Positions 8,639 through 16,962 of a DNA stretch of 42,767 nt are shown one piece after another. Both the position numbers and the translations under genes were made by a program. Below the pieces are notes generated by a model. The model was not told where the DNA came from and did not search any database. It was given only the letters and a program-made list of their open reading frames with translations. The stretch is taken from the NCBI GenBank assembly GCA_947167935.1, contig CAMVJU010000010.1:1-42767 (forward strand). The letters run 5' to 3'. Each line of letters starts with the position of its first letter. Position 1 is the stretch's first letter. This DNA is from an uncultured Prevotellaceae bacterium (GTDB taxonomy: Bacteria > Bacteroidota > Bacteroidia > Bacteroidales > Bacteroidaceae).

Positions 8639-9196
8639 GGACAAAAATCTTCAAAAATCTAACAAAAATCGCGTTGCTTAGCTGTAACATACCGATATTC
8701 CCCCCAAAGAGCATCATATAGGTATCTTTCTGATATTAGTTTGTTTGGATTCCCAAAATTGATAAGGATGCCAGAATATGAATCGGTAATGCGTAAATAG
8801 TTAAAAAGTTGTCCACGGTGCTCGTTGGTTAATTCAGATACAGCTTTAAGTTCTACAATAATGTCATCGTAGCATACAAAGTCTGCAATATAAGCTTTCT
8901 TCAGTTCATGACCATGGAAGAACATTTTCAGTGGTTTCTCCCGTTCCCAGGGGATATTTTTTTCTGTACAGATGATAGAAAGGCATTCCTGATAGATTGG
9001 CTCCGAATAGCCATAGCCCAGTTCATTGTACAAATCCATTGCAGCTCCAATGATTTTGTACATTTTTTCTAAGCAATCCTCTCTATCTAAAATCTTCATT
9101 TTTCACTTCTGCTTTTATTAGGACGAAAACCTTCAAAAATCAAGCGAAGAAACTGTCACATTATATTTTTGTCCTATTTTTGAAGATTTTTGTTCC
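8639..9196 (-). mobile_element. Inverted-repeat-bounded GxxExxY unit inserted in the rha operon
   Basis: Both ends carry the same two-part arm: ACAAAAATCTTCAAAAAT then, after a few bases, ACAAAAAT (8639-8670 in plus orientation; 9196 downward in minus orientation). The outer end lies one base after the rhaB stop codon. The GxxExxY gene fills the interior and its own stop codon lies within the right arm. An additional complete small arm pair (9121-9196) forms the upstream end. TTTATT abuts both outer ends (8633-8638 and 9197-9202) and may be a target duplication or an AT-rich target preference. No transposase is present. Reading this as a mobile unit is inference. Confidence 0.6.
8659..9099 (-). 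CDS. GxxExxY protein (PD-(D/E)XK nuclease-like)
   Basis: 146-residue cytosolic protein of the GxxExxY family, related to PD-(D/E)XK nucleases; the biological role is not established. The name motif is GYSEPIY (about residues 31-37) within YNELGYGYSEPIYQECL. The nuclease-like core is readable as AYIADFVCYDDIIVELKAV: an Asp and an E-x-K in the expected arrangement. The C-terminal RDFC and stop codon are encoded by the repeat arm itself, showing gene and repeat are physically one unit. Base composition is visibly more AT-rich than the flanking rha genes, consistent with acquisition. Same strand as the operon. Confidence 0.88.
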   Translation of the reverse strand: MKILDREDCLEKMYKIIGAAMDLYNELGYGYSEPIYQECLSIICTEKNIPWEREKPLKMFFHGHELKKAYIADFVCYDDIIVELKAVSELTNEHRGQLFNYLRITDSYSGILINFGNPNKLISERYLYDALWGEYRYVTAKQRDFC

Positions 9197-9197
9197 T

Positions 9198-10709
9198 TTA
9201 TTCCCTCTTTTTGTTCACAACATTCAAGTATTTGTCAAATGCGGCATCCCACTGGGCCTTGTCCTGCGGCTCATACTTCACCATTTGCGTGGAGGCAGCG
9301 ATGAGGGCACGCATCTGCCAGATGTCAGCGACAATACCAGCAGCCTTTGCTTGCATCATGATGTTACCAAGAGCCGTACATTCCTGAGGTCCGGCAAGGA
9401 CGGTGGCACCCGTTGAGTTGGCCGTGAATTGGTTGAGGTACTTGTTGAGCGAGCCGCCGCCAATGATATGCAAGACGTTGAGGTCGAAATTGGCAAACTC
9501 CTTCAACCACTCGAATACCTGACGATAGCGGAGTGCGAGCGAGTCGAAGATGCAGCGGCAGAACTCAGCAGGCGTCTCAGGCACGGGCTGACGAGTGTCA
9601 CGGCAATACTGCTGGATGGCAGTGGTCATGCTCTTGGGAGCAGCGAAACAGTCGTCATCGGGATTGATGAGCGAGCGGAACGGCTCTACACTCATAGCGC
9701 TGCCCTGCAACTCAGGATGACTGAGCTTACGCACCTCTTCGGGCCACTCCAAACGACAACGCTCGTACAGCCACATGCCACAGATGTTCTTCAGGAAACG
9801 CGTGGTACCCTCAACTCCACCCTCATTGGTAAAGTTGCGCTCGTAGGAAAGGTCGTTGATGATGGCATCCTTTGTCTCGATGCCCATCAGGCTCCACGTG
9901 CCACTGCTGAGATAGGCAAAGTTCTCATCCTTCGCAGGCACGGCAGCCACAGCCGATCCTGTGTCGTGACCTGCCACAGCGACAACGGGCACAGGGCCAA
10001 GGCCAGTCAGGCGCTGCACCTCTTCAGTAAGTGTGCCGATGACGGTGCCTGGCTGTACCATCGGGCCGAACATTTCCCTTGAAAGTCCTATCGAGGCCAA
10101 CAGTTTTTCGTCGAGTTCCTTTGTACGTGGGTCAAGCAGCTGCGATGTTGAGGCAATAGTATATTCGCAAACCTCCTTGCCCGTCAGCATCCAGCTCAGG
10201 GCGTCAGGCACGAAGAGAATCTTTGCAGCATTCTCCAAGGCGCTGTTCTTTTCGCGCTGCATCGCATAGAGCTGGAACAGGCTGTTGAAGTGCATGAACT
10301 GGATGCCAGTCACGTCGTAGACCTCACGAGGGGAAAGCTTGTGATGCAGGTAGTCGTCCATCGCCTCAAAGGTGATGGGGTCGCGATATGCGCGTGGATT
10401 CCTTAAGATAGCCCCGTCGTGGCCAATACACACAAAGTCAACGCCCCACGTATCAATGCCAATGCTCTTGATGTTGAGGCCGCGCTGCGCCACCTCTTTC
10501 AGGCCGCGTATCATCTCGAAATAGAGAGCGTGGATGTCCCAGTAGTAGTGACCGCCCTGCTCGATGAGGTTGTTGGGAAAACGCGTCACCTCCTCAAGTT
10601 TGAGAGGTGAGGGCTGAGAGGTGAGGGGTGAGTCTTGGATGCTGCCTATGATGGTGCGTCCGCTGGTTGCTCCGAGGTCGACGGCGAAGAAATACTCCTG
10701 CTGCTTCAT
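9198..10709 (-). CDS. rhaB: Rhamnulokinase
   Basis: FGGY-family sugar kinase phosphorylating L-rhamnulose. The 503-residue protein starts with the ATP-binding DLGATSGRTIIG and has GIDTWGVDFVCIGHDG, VAGHDTGSAVAAVPA, YLSSGTWSLMGIE and the C-terminal IIGGGSLNKYLNQFTA, all typical of RhaB. A short Ser/Pro/Leu/Thr stretch (SPLTSQPSPLK, about residues 28-38) just after the phosphate-binding loop is encoded by a GAGAGGTGAG-type repeat and is an apparent in-frame insertion. First gene of the rha run, behind a -7 box. A Bacteroides homologue set is controlled by an AraC-type RhaR; none is in the window. Confidence 0.96.
   Translation of the reverse strand: MKQQEYFFAVDLGATSGRTIIGSIQDSPLTSQPSPLKLEEVTRFPNNLIEQGGHYYWDIHALYFEMIRGLKEVAQRGLNIKSIGIDTWGVDFVCIGHDGAILRNPRAYRDPITFEAMDDYLHHKLSPREVYDVTGIQFMHFNSLFQLYAMQREKNSALENAAKILFVPDALSWMLTGKEVCEYTIASTSQLLDPRTKELDEKLLASIGLSREMFGPMVQPGTVIGTLTEEVQRLTGLGPVPVVAVAGHDTGSAVAAVPAKDENFAYLSSGTWSLMGIETKDAIINDLSYERNFTNEGGVEGTTRFLKNICGMWLYERCRLEWPEEVRKLSHPELQGSAMSVEPFRSLINPDDDCFAAPKSMTTAIQQYCRDTRQPVPETPAEFCRCIFDSLALRYRQVFEWLKEFANFDLNVLHIIGGGSLNKYLNQFTANSTGATVLAGPQECTALGNIMMQAKAAGIVADIWQMRALIAASTQMVKYEPQDKAQWDAAFDKYLNVVNKKRE
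10602..10632 (-). repeat. GAGAGGTGAG-type repeat inside rhaB
   Basis: Tandem GAGAGGTGAGG words encode SPLTSQPSPL in RhaB (minus strand). The same word family lies in frame at 35053-35090 in another gene. Confidence 0.7.
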
Positions 10710-10765
10710 GTGTGTATCGTTGGTCTTATCTTAGTAGCTTTTGCCCCAGTTAGTAAATAGTGTTG

Positions 10766-10773
10766 CAAAAGTA
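10766..10773 (-). promoter_or_regulatory. -7 promoter box of the rha operon
   Basis: CAAAAGTA on the plus strand is TACTTTTG on the minus strand, matching TAnnTTTG, 57 bp upstream of the rhaB start. Confidence 0.6.
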
Positions 10774-10815
10774 CATAGTTTCTACGATACTCAACATGAT
10801 ATTTTGATTATCTTC

Positions 10816-11745
10816 CTATTGATTTTGATTATCCGTTTCCCTTTGCCTGTTTCTGGGATGATGCTCCAGCACCTCGCGACGCAGCGTCTGCATGGAGATA
10901 TGCGTGTAAATCTCGGTGGTGCCGATGCTCTCGTGTCCAAGAAGTGCCTGAATGACACGCAGGTCGGCGCCGCCTTCCAGCAGGGCCGTAGCGAAGGAGT
11001 GTCTGAGTGTGTGTGGCGAGATGACCTTCGTGATACCAGCCTCCTCCGCCTGCCGCTTCAGCATGATGAGAATCATCGTGCGAGTCAGGTGGGTGCCACG
11101 ACGGTTCAGGAACACATAGTCCTCCTCGCCCGGCTTTATCTTCAGGCTGTGACGCCAGGGCAGATAATTCTCAATCTCCTTCAAGGCTCTGTCGGAGATG
11201 GGCACCAGCCGCTCCTTGCTGCCTTTGCCCGTGATGCGCAGATAGCGTTCTTCCTCAAAGAGCTGGCTCCATTTCAGATTGACCAATTCCGAGACGCGCA
11301 GGCCACAGGAGAAAAGCACCTCGATGATGGCGCGGTTGCGATGGCCCTCAGGCACCGATAGGTCGATGCTGTCTTCCAGCGTGTCCACTTCGGCTGGTGT
11401 CAGAAACTCTGGCAGATGCTCACCTAAGACAGGATTCTCGAGCAACTCCGTAGGGTCTTGCTCCACATAGCCGTCAAGCACCATGAAGCGGAAGAGTGAG
11501 CGCACGCCGCTGAGGATGCGGCATTGCGATCGTGGGCCGATGCCAATGTCGTGGAGGCCTGCGGAAAACTCCTGCAGGTCTTCGAGGGTGACGTCGCATA
11601 GCGCCTTGTCCTGGGGCTTGAGGTAAGCCAGCAGCTTCTCCACATCGCGGCTGTAGGCGTCGAGCGTGTTGCCCGACATGCTGCGCTCCAACCTCAGATA
11701 TCTGATGAAGCCCCTCAGAATCTTCTCGTTCGTCGTATCGGTCAT
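10816..11745 (-). CDS. xerD: Site-specific tyrosine recombinase XerD
   Basis: Recombinase that resolves chromosome dimers at dif with XerC. The 309-residue protein has the N-terminal SAM-like core-binding domain (FIRYLRLERSMSGNTLDAYSRD) and the catalytic domain with Arg in CGLRVSELVNL, Lys in GKGSKERLVP, HTLRHSFATALL, LLGHESIGTTEIYTHI: the full R-K-H-R-H-Y set. The frame is open upstream to 12126, but that would overlap the divergent gene; ATG 11745 fits the family N-terminus and lies just downstream of a minus-strand -7 box. Confidence 0.95.
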   Translation of the reverse strand: MTDTTNEKILRGFIRYLRLERSMSGNTLDAYSRDVEKLLAYLKPQDKALCDVTLEDLQEFSAGLHDIGIGPRSQCRILSGVRSLFRFMVLDGYVEQDPTELLENPVLGEHLPEFLTPAEVDTLEDSIDLSVPEGHRNRAIIEVLFSCGLRVSELVNLKWSQLFEEERYLRITGKGSKERLVPISDRALKEIENYLPWRHSLKIKPGEEDYVFLNRRGTHLTRTMILIMLKRQAEEAGITKVISPHTLRHSFATALLEGGADLRVIQALLGHESIGTTEIYTHISMQTLRREVLEHHPRNRQRETDNQNQ

Positions 11746-11753
11746 ATCGTCCG

Positions 11754-11761
11754 CAAAGTTA
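11754..11761 (-). promoter_or_regulatory. -7 promoter box of xerD
   Basis: CAAAGTTA (TAACTTTG on the minus strand) begins 8 bp upstream of the xerD ATG, giving a very short leader. It supports the start at 11745. Confidence 0.6.
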
Positions 11762-11825
11762 CGCTTTTTTGTCTTGAGAAAAGAAGAAAAAGTCGTTTTT
11801 CTTTTTATTATTGTGTGAAAAGCCG

Positions 11826-11833
11826 TACCTTTG
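11826..11833 (+). promoter_or_regulatory. -7 promoter box of the YfhO gene
   Basis: TACCTTTG, 28 bp upstream of ATG 11862, back to back with the xerD promoter. It lies inside the longer upstream reading frame, which argues against any earlier start. Confidence 0.65.
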
Positions 11834-11861
11834 CACGCAAAACAAAACAAAACAGAAAAAG

Positions 11862-14594
11862 ATGAAAGACTTGAAACGCTGGCTGCCCGATGTGCTGGCA
11901 GTCGTTTTGTTTGCCGTACTGGCCTTCGCCTATTTCTTCCCTGCTGATACGGAGCACCGCATCCTCTATCAGCATGACACATCGGCTGGTGCCGGTGCTG
12001 GTCAGGAGGCCAAGGAGTATTTGGAAAGGACAGGCGAGCGTACCCGCTGGACGAACAGTCTCTTCGGCGGTATGCCCACGTATCAGATTGCGCCTTCATA
12101 CAGCAGCAACACGCCGGTAACGACATTGGAGAATGCCTACCATCTGTGGCTGCCCGACTACGTGTGGCATCTCTTTGCCTACATGCTGGGCTTCTTCATT
12201 CTCTTACGCGCGTTCAACTTTAAGACATATTTAGCTGCGCTGGGCTCCATCCTCTGGGCCTTCAGCACCTATTTCCTTATCATCATCGCCGCGGGCCACA
12301 TGTGGAAGGTGATGGCTCTGGCCTATCTGCCGCCAATGATTGCCGGCGTGGTGCTGGCCTATAGGGGCAAATACCTGTGGGGACTGCTCGTCATAGCTAT
12401 CTTCACGGCATTGGAGGTGCACGCCAACCACGTGCAGATGACCTACTACTACCTGTTCATCATCTTCTTTATGGTGGTGGCCTATCTGGTGGAGGCCATC
12501 CGTGAGAAGCGAATGGCACAATGGGTGAAAGCTACTGGCGTCTGCCTTATCGGTGGTCTGCTGGGTGTGCTGGTGAACATCTCAAACCTCTACCATACGT
12601 GGGAATACAGCAAAGCCACGATGCGTGGAGGCTCGGAGTTGAAAGCCAACACGCAGGGTGAGGGCAGCACCGACGGCGGATTGGAGCGCAGCTACATCAC
12701 GCAATACAGCTATGGCAAGGGCGAGACGTGGTCGCTGCTCATCCCCAATGTGAAGGGTGGCGCCTCGATGAGGGCCGATGCCGAGCAGGGTACCGCTTTC
12801 TGCAGCCTCAGCGAGAGCAGCGCAGCAAAGGACAAGGCCGACGAGATTGTCAATTTGCCTGACGGACAGAGCATACAGGCCGGCCAGCTCTTCGAGATGA
12901 TACCGCAGTATTGGGAGGAAGGCGGCACTATGGGACCCGTCTATGTGGGTGCCCTCGTCATGCTGCTCTTCGTGCTCAGCCTCTTTGTGGTAAAGGGACC
13001 GATGAAATGGGCCCTGCTAGCCGTCACCATCATGAGCATCCTGCTGTCGTGGGGTCGCAACTATCAGGCCTTCACCGACTTCTTTATCGACCACGTGCCG
13101 ATGTATGCGAAGTTCCGTACCGTAGAGAGCATTCTCGTCATCGCCGAGTTCACCATTCCCTTGATGGCTATGCTGGGCTTGAAGCGCATCATCGACGAGC
13201 CTGAGCTGTTGCGCAAGCGCATCAACGTCACCACGCTCATCGCCTGCCTCAGTGCCTTCCTCATGATGATGGGCATCAGCAGCGGCATCGCTGTGACGCT
13301 ATTCATGGGTATCCTCGCCTTGCTGATTGTGATGGTGAACAGCACGATGAACTATTTCGGGAAGCAGAGCCCAATGGCCGTTTTCGACAAGAAGGAACTG
13401 CCGCTGACGCCGTTGACCACGAGCTTCGGCCTTGTGGGTGGCGCACTGCTCCTCTTCGCCATCGCCCCGTCGGCTTTCTTCAGCTTTGTAAAGCCTGACC
13501 AGCCGGAATGGGTGGAGAATCTCAGCGTGGTGCAGGATGTGCGACAGTCCATCTTCACAGCCGACTGCTGGCGCTCGTTGGCTATTGTCCTCATCGGTGC
13601 CGTCACATTGTGGCTCTACATGACGAAGAAACTGAAGGCGCTGCCGGCTATTGCCATCATCGCCGTCGTCTGCCTCTTCGACCTCTGGCAGGTGAACAAG
13701 AACTACCTGAACGACGGTATGTTCCGCAGCGACAGTATCAAGGAGGAGACACACGCCAAGACGCCGCTTGACGACTATCTGCTGCAGGACAACACCCTTG
13801 ATTACCGTGTACTGAACATGCCTTACGACGAGCGAGGGCTCAGCACGGTGTTCAACGAAAACCAGACGAGCTATTACCACAAGAGCGTGGGCGGCTATCA
13901 CGCTGCGAAGATGCAACGCTATCAGGACCTGATCGACAGCTGCATCATCCGTGAGATGATGGCCATCAACTACTACGCGCCGCAGATAGGCTATCAGCTG
14001 GATTCCATCGACAGCGACATGCTCATGCCCGTGCTGAACATGCTCAACACCCGCTATGTGGTGGTGAAGACAGACAAAGGCCTGATGCCCATGCTGAACA
14101 GCAACACATGTGGCAATGCGTGGTTTGTCGACAAGGTGAACTATGTGGCCACAGCCGACGAGGAGCTGGCCGCATTGGAGCAGACAGACCTGCGCCACGA
14201 GGCCGTTGCCGACAAACAGTTCGAGAAAGTCATCGGACAGGCTGCCCAGCAGGACAGCACCTCCACCGTCAAGCTGGAGAGCTACGCACCCAACCACCTT
14301 GTCTACAATGTCGAGAGCAAGACCGGCGGCGTGCTTGTCTTCTCAGAGATCTACTATCCCGCTTGGACGGCCACCGTCGACGGCAAGCCCGCAGACATAG
14401 GCCGTGTCAACTATGTGCTGCGCGCCATCCACATCGACGGCGGCAAGCACAAGGTGGAGCTCGACTTCCATCCCGCCACAATCTCCACTACCGAAATCGT
14501 TGCCTACATCGCAATGGCTGTCATCGTGCTGTTGCTCATAGGCATCCTTTTCTTAGAGTGGAAGAAGAAACAGAAAGAACAAAAGCAGAAGTAA
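11862..14594 (+). CDS. YfhO-family polytopic membrane protein
   Basis: 910-residue inner-membrane protein with many hydrophobic helices in the first two thirds and a C-terminal periplasmic/extracytoplasmic domain ending in one more helix and a Lys-rich tail. The segment SEIYYPAWTATVDGKPADIGRVNYVLRAI split across about residues 826-857 is the hallmark of YfhO proteins. YfhO members in Gram-positives transfer sugars from lipid carriers to cell-wall polymers (GT-C-like); the role in Bacteroidetes is unknown. ATG 11862 is chosen because the promoter box lies upstream of it. One base separates it from the GH5 lipoprotein gene, so the two are co-transcribed. Confidence 0.9.
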   Translation: MKDLKRWLPDVLAVVLFAVLAFAYFFPADTEHRILYQHDTSAGAGAGQEAKEYLERTGERTRWTNSLFGGMPTYQIAPSYSSNTPVTTLENAYHLWLPDYVWHLFAYMLGFFILLRAFNFKTYLAALGSILWAFSTYFLIIIAAGHMWKVMALAYLPPMIAGVVLAYRGKYLWGLLVIAIFTALEVHANHVQMTYYYLFIIFFMVVAYLVEAIREKRMAQWVKATGVCLIGGLLGVLVNISNLYHTWEYSKATMRGGSELKANTQGEGSTDGGLERSYITQYSYGKGETWSLLIPNVKGGASMRADAEQGTAFCSLSESSAAKDKADEIVNLPDGQSIQAGQLFEMIPQYWEEGGTMGPVYVGALVMLLFVLSLFVVKGPMKWALLAVTIMSILLSWGRNYQAFTDFFIDHVPMYAKFRTVESILVIAEFTIPLMAMLGLKRIIDEPELLRKRINVTTLIACLSAFLMMMGISSGIAVTLFMGILALLIVMVNSTMNYFGKQSPMAVFDKKELPLTPLTTSFGLVGGALLLFAIAPSAFFSFVKPDQPEWVENLSVVQDVRQSIFTADCWRSLAIVLIGAVTLWLYMTKKLKALPAIAIIAVVCLFDLWQVNKNYLNDGMFRSDSIKEETHAKTPLDDYLLQDNTLDYRVLNMPYDERGLSTVFNENQTSYYHKSVGGYHAAKMQRYQDLIDSCIIREMMAINYYAPQIGYQLDSIDSDMLMPVLNMLNTRYVVVKTDKGLMPMLNSNTCGNAWFVDKVNYVATADEELAALEQTDLRHEAVADKQFEKVIGQAAQQDSTSTVKLESYAPNHLVYNVESKTGGVLVFSEIYYPAWTATVDGKPADIGRVNYVLRAIHIDGGKHKVELDFHPATISTTEIVAYIAMAVIVLLLIGILFLEWKKKQKEQKQK

Positions 14595-14595
14595 T

Positions 14596-15876
14596 ATGTT
14601 CACACGCACAGCCATTCCCCTCCTTATTCTCTCTATCTGTTTTGCCTCATGCAAGAGCACTAACAAGCCCACAGATGCCGCCAGTCCTTTCGTGCAGCGT
14701 CAGGGAACATCCTTCATCGTCGACGGCCACGACTATCGCTTCGTGGGCACGAACTTCTGGTATGGTGCCATTCTCGGCAGCGAGGGGCAGGGCGGCGACA
14801 GGGCACGCCTCTGCCGCGAACTCGACAACCTGCATGAGCTGGGCCTCGACAACCTGCGCATCCTTGTGGGCAGCGACGGCGAGCGTGGCGTCACCACGAA
14901 GGTGGAGCCTACGCTGCAGGTCAGTCCTGGCGTCTATAACGACACCATCCTGGCTGGCCTCGATTATCTGCTGCAGGAGATGGGCAAGAGGAATATGAAG
15001 GCGGTGCTCTATCTGAACAACTCATGGGAATGGAGCGGCGGCTACGGCTTCTATCTGGAGCAGGCCGGCGAAGGGCCTCAGCCGCGTCCCAACGAGGACG
15101 GCTATGGTGCCTACATGCAGGCCATGAGCAAATATGCCGCCAACGAGAAGGCCCACCAGCTGTTCTACGACTATGTGCGCTTCATCATCAGCCGCACCAA
15201 TCGCTATACCAATGTGGCCTATGCCGACGATCCCACCATCATGGCCTGGCAGATTGGCAACGAGCCGCGTGCCTTCAGCGAAGAGGCCAAGGAGCCCTTT
15301 GCACAATGGCTCAGCGAGGCCTCGGCGCTCATCCGCAGCTTAGACAAGAACCACCTCATCAGCATCGGCTCGGAGGGTATCTGGGGCTGCGAGGGCGACA
15401 CATTGTTATATGAGCGTGTATCAGCCGACAAGAACATCGACTACCTCAACGCCCACATCTGGCCCTACAACTGGAACTGGGCAAAGGCCGACTCGCTGAA
15501 GGAGAATATCCAGCGTTCCTGCGACAACTCCGGCGAATATCTGAAGGAGCATGTGCGCATTGCCCAGAAGCTGCAGAAACCCCTGGTGATAGAGGAGTTC
15601 GGCTATCCGCGCGACGGTTTCCAGTTCGGCTGCGCCACGCCTACCACAGCACGCGACCAGTATTACGACTACATCTTCTCGATGGCGATGGGCGACAGCA
15701 CCGTGCGCGGCTGCAACTTCTGGGGATGGGGTGGCGAGGCCCGTCCTGTGCACGAGCAATGGCAGGTAGGCGACCCCTACTGCGGCGATCCTGCACAAGA
15801 GGCACAGGGGCTGAACTCCGTCTTCGACTGCGACAGCTCAACCCTGCAGATTATCAGGAAGCACAACGGGAAATAG
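14596..15876 (+). CDS. GH5-family lipoprotein, probable beta-mannanase/cellulase-like
   Basis: Predicted surface or periplasmic lipoprotein of 426 residues: signal peptide with lipobox-like SICFASCKS. The fold is a GH5 (clan A) barrel: acid/base Glu223 in WQIGNEPRAF and nucleophile Glu334 in VIEEFGYPRDG; NFWYGAILGSEGQGGDRARL near the N-terminus resembles GH5_7-type mannanases. It would hydrolyse beta-1,4-linked mannan or a related glucan. Direct coupling to the YfhO gene (1-bp gap) is unusual and hints at a shared envelope-glycan substrate, but this is inference. Subfamily is uncertain. Confidence 0.85.
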   Translation: MFTRTAIPLLILSICFASCKSTNKPTDAASPFVQRQGTSFIVDGHDYRFVGTNFWYGAILGSEGQGGDRARLCRELDNLHELGLDNLRILVGSDGERGVTTKVEPTLQVSPGVYNDTILAGLDYLLQEMGKRNMKAVLYLNNSWEWSGGYGFYLEQAGEGPQPRPNEDGYGAYMQAMSKYAANEKAHQLFYDYVRFIISRTNRYTNVAYADDPTIMAWQIGNEPRAFSEEAKEPFAQWLSEASALIRSLDKNHLISIGSEGIWGCEGDTLLYERVSADKNIDYLNAHIWPYNWNWAKADSLKENIQRSCDNSGEYLKEHVRIAQKLQKPLVIEEFGYPRDGFQFGCATPTTARDQYYDYIFSMAMGDSTVRGCNFWGWGGEARPVHEQWQVGDPYCGDPAQEAQGLNSVFDCDSSTLQIIRKHNGK

Positions 15877-15888
15877 CCTTTTTTATTT

Positions 15889-15967
15889 GGAACAAAAATC
15901 TTCAAAAATTTGGCAAAAATCTTTTTCAGGAGATTATTTTCGTCAGATTTTTGAGGATTTTCGTTCC
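15889..15967. repeat. Gene-less copy of the GxxExxY-type inverted repeat
   Basis: The left arm reads GGAACAAAAATCTTCAAAAA then a second CAAAAAT; the right arm is the same two-part sequence inverted (GGAACGAAAATCCTCAAAAA). The interior is only about 10-15 bp. It sits between convergent GH5 and ispD and would form a strong hairpin, so it may double as a terminator. Confidence 0.85.
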
Positions 15968-15977
15968 TTCACCCTAA

Positions 15978-16643
15978 CTACGAATTTTGGTCGAGACAGT
16001 CGGCCACCAGCATGTCGAAAGGCGTGGTGAGCTTGATGTTCTCCCGATTGCCTTCCACCATCGTCACAGCATGTCCGTAGGCCTCAACCACCGATGCATC
16101 GTCGGTAAAAGATTCCTGGTAAGGCTGGCGGTTGGCAGCCTTCAATAGCTGAATGTCGAATGTCTGCGGTGTCTGCACCAAGCGGTAGTCGGCGCGGTAG
16201 ACATTCCCTTTCTCCACGTGGCGCAGCGTCTCCACCACAGGCATCACGGGGATGACGGCACCATGTGTGCGGGCAGCCTCATAGCAGCGGGCAATGACAT
16301 CGACGCTGACAAAGGGCCGCACGCCGTCGTGCACCCCCATCACGCCCTGCTCATCATCGGGAATCAGCTTCAGGCCGTTCTGCACAGAGTGGAAGCGTGT
16401 CGCTCCTCCATCAGCCAGCTGATAGGGCACATCGAAATGATGCTCCTGGCACAGCGAGCGCCAGTAGTCCTGCTGCTCGTGAGGCAGCACGAGGATGATT
16501 CTCAACGTTTCAGAATAGTCGCGAAAACGCTGCAATGTGCGCATCAGCACGGGCACGCCGCCAATAGGCATAAACTGCTTGGGCACGTCGCCGCCCATGC
16601 GCAATCCCTTTCCGCCTGCTACAATAATGATATAATCGGCCAT
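15978..16643 (-). CDS. ispD: 2-C-methyl-D-erythritol 4-phosphate cytidylyltransferase
   Basis: MEP-pathway enzyme forming CDP-methylerythritol for isoprenoid synthesis. The 221 residues begin with the nucleotide-binding [17 protein letters not shown] and include [31 protein letters not shown] and the C-terminal [10 protein letters not shown] and [12 protein letters not shown], all standard IspD motifs. An earlier in-frame ATG at 16664 overlaps the -7 box, so the transcript cannot include it; ATG 16643 is the start. Monocistronic between the GH5 gene (convergent) and the sigma gene (divergent). Confidence 0.96.
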   Translation of the reverse strand: MADYIIIVAGGKGLRMGGDVPKQFMPIGGVPVLMRTLQRFRDYSETLRIILVLPHEQQDYWRSLCQEHHFDVPYQLADGGATRFHSVQNGLKLIPDDEQGVMGVHDGVRPFVSVDVIARCYEAARTHGAVIPVMPVVETLRHVEKGNVYRADYRLVQTPQTFDIQLLKAANRQPYQESFTDDASVVEAYGHAVTMVEGNRENIKLTTPFDMLVADCLDQNS

Positions 16644-16661
16644 AGAATAAAGCTTTGCCTG

Positions 16662-16669
16662 CAAAGGTA
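16662..16669 (-). promoter_or_regulatory. -7 promoter box of ispD
   Basis: CAAAGGTA (TACCTTTG on the minus strand), 19 bp upstream of ATG 16643. It is embedded in a repeated GGTACGAATAAGCGAG word that recurs at 35381-35401 and, degenerate, at 16739-16755. Confidence 0.65.
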
Positions 16670-16710
16670 CGAATAAGCGAGAAGAAAACCAAATAATATT
16701 TGAGTTTTCT

Positions 16711-16860
16711 CGAGCGAAAGTACTTTCGACGAAGTCAGAGGTACAAATAAGCGAGGGAAATACACGATTTTTATTGTTAATCTAATAAAAATCTTCAAGA
16801 ATACTTGTTTTTCTTTTTATTTCCGAGCGAAAGTACCTTCGGCGCAGCCAAAGTATCGAA
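16711..16860. repeat. Pair of CGAGCGAAAGTAC repeats in the ispD-sigma gap
   Basis: CGAGCGAAAGTACTTTCG (16711-16728, containing a perfect 14-bp palindrome at 16715-16728) recurs as CGAGCGAAAGTACCTTCG (16824-16841). Between them is a degenerate GxxExxY-type arm, AAAAATCTTCAAGAAT (16787-16802). The gap 16644-16962 holds this, the ispD promoter and an AT-rich leader to the sigma gene; no gene seen. Confidence 0.65.
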
Positions 16861-16962
16861 AAATTCGATTAATTGGGAGCAGAATAAACTTTTTTTGCCG
16901 AACGAGAGAAATTTATACAATTCCAACTTAATTTTTGTGTCTATCTTGCGTATTATAGATAG

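Noticed and set aside
11746..12126. Upstream extension of the xerD frame
   Set aside because: It overlaps the divergent YfhO gene, and a -7 box lies right before ATG 11745.
16921..16962. Shared ECF-type promoter motif upstream of sigma 1 and sigma 2 (CGT-TTATA-like)
   Set aside because: Spacing between the possible -35 and -10 parts differs; too weak to call from two sites.
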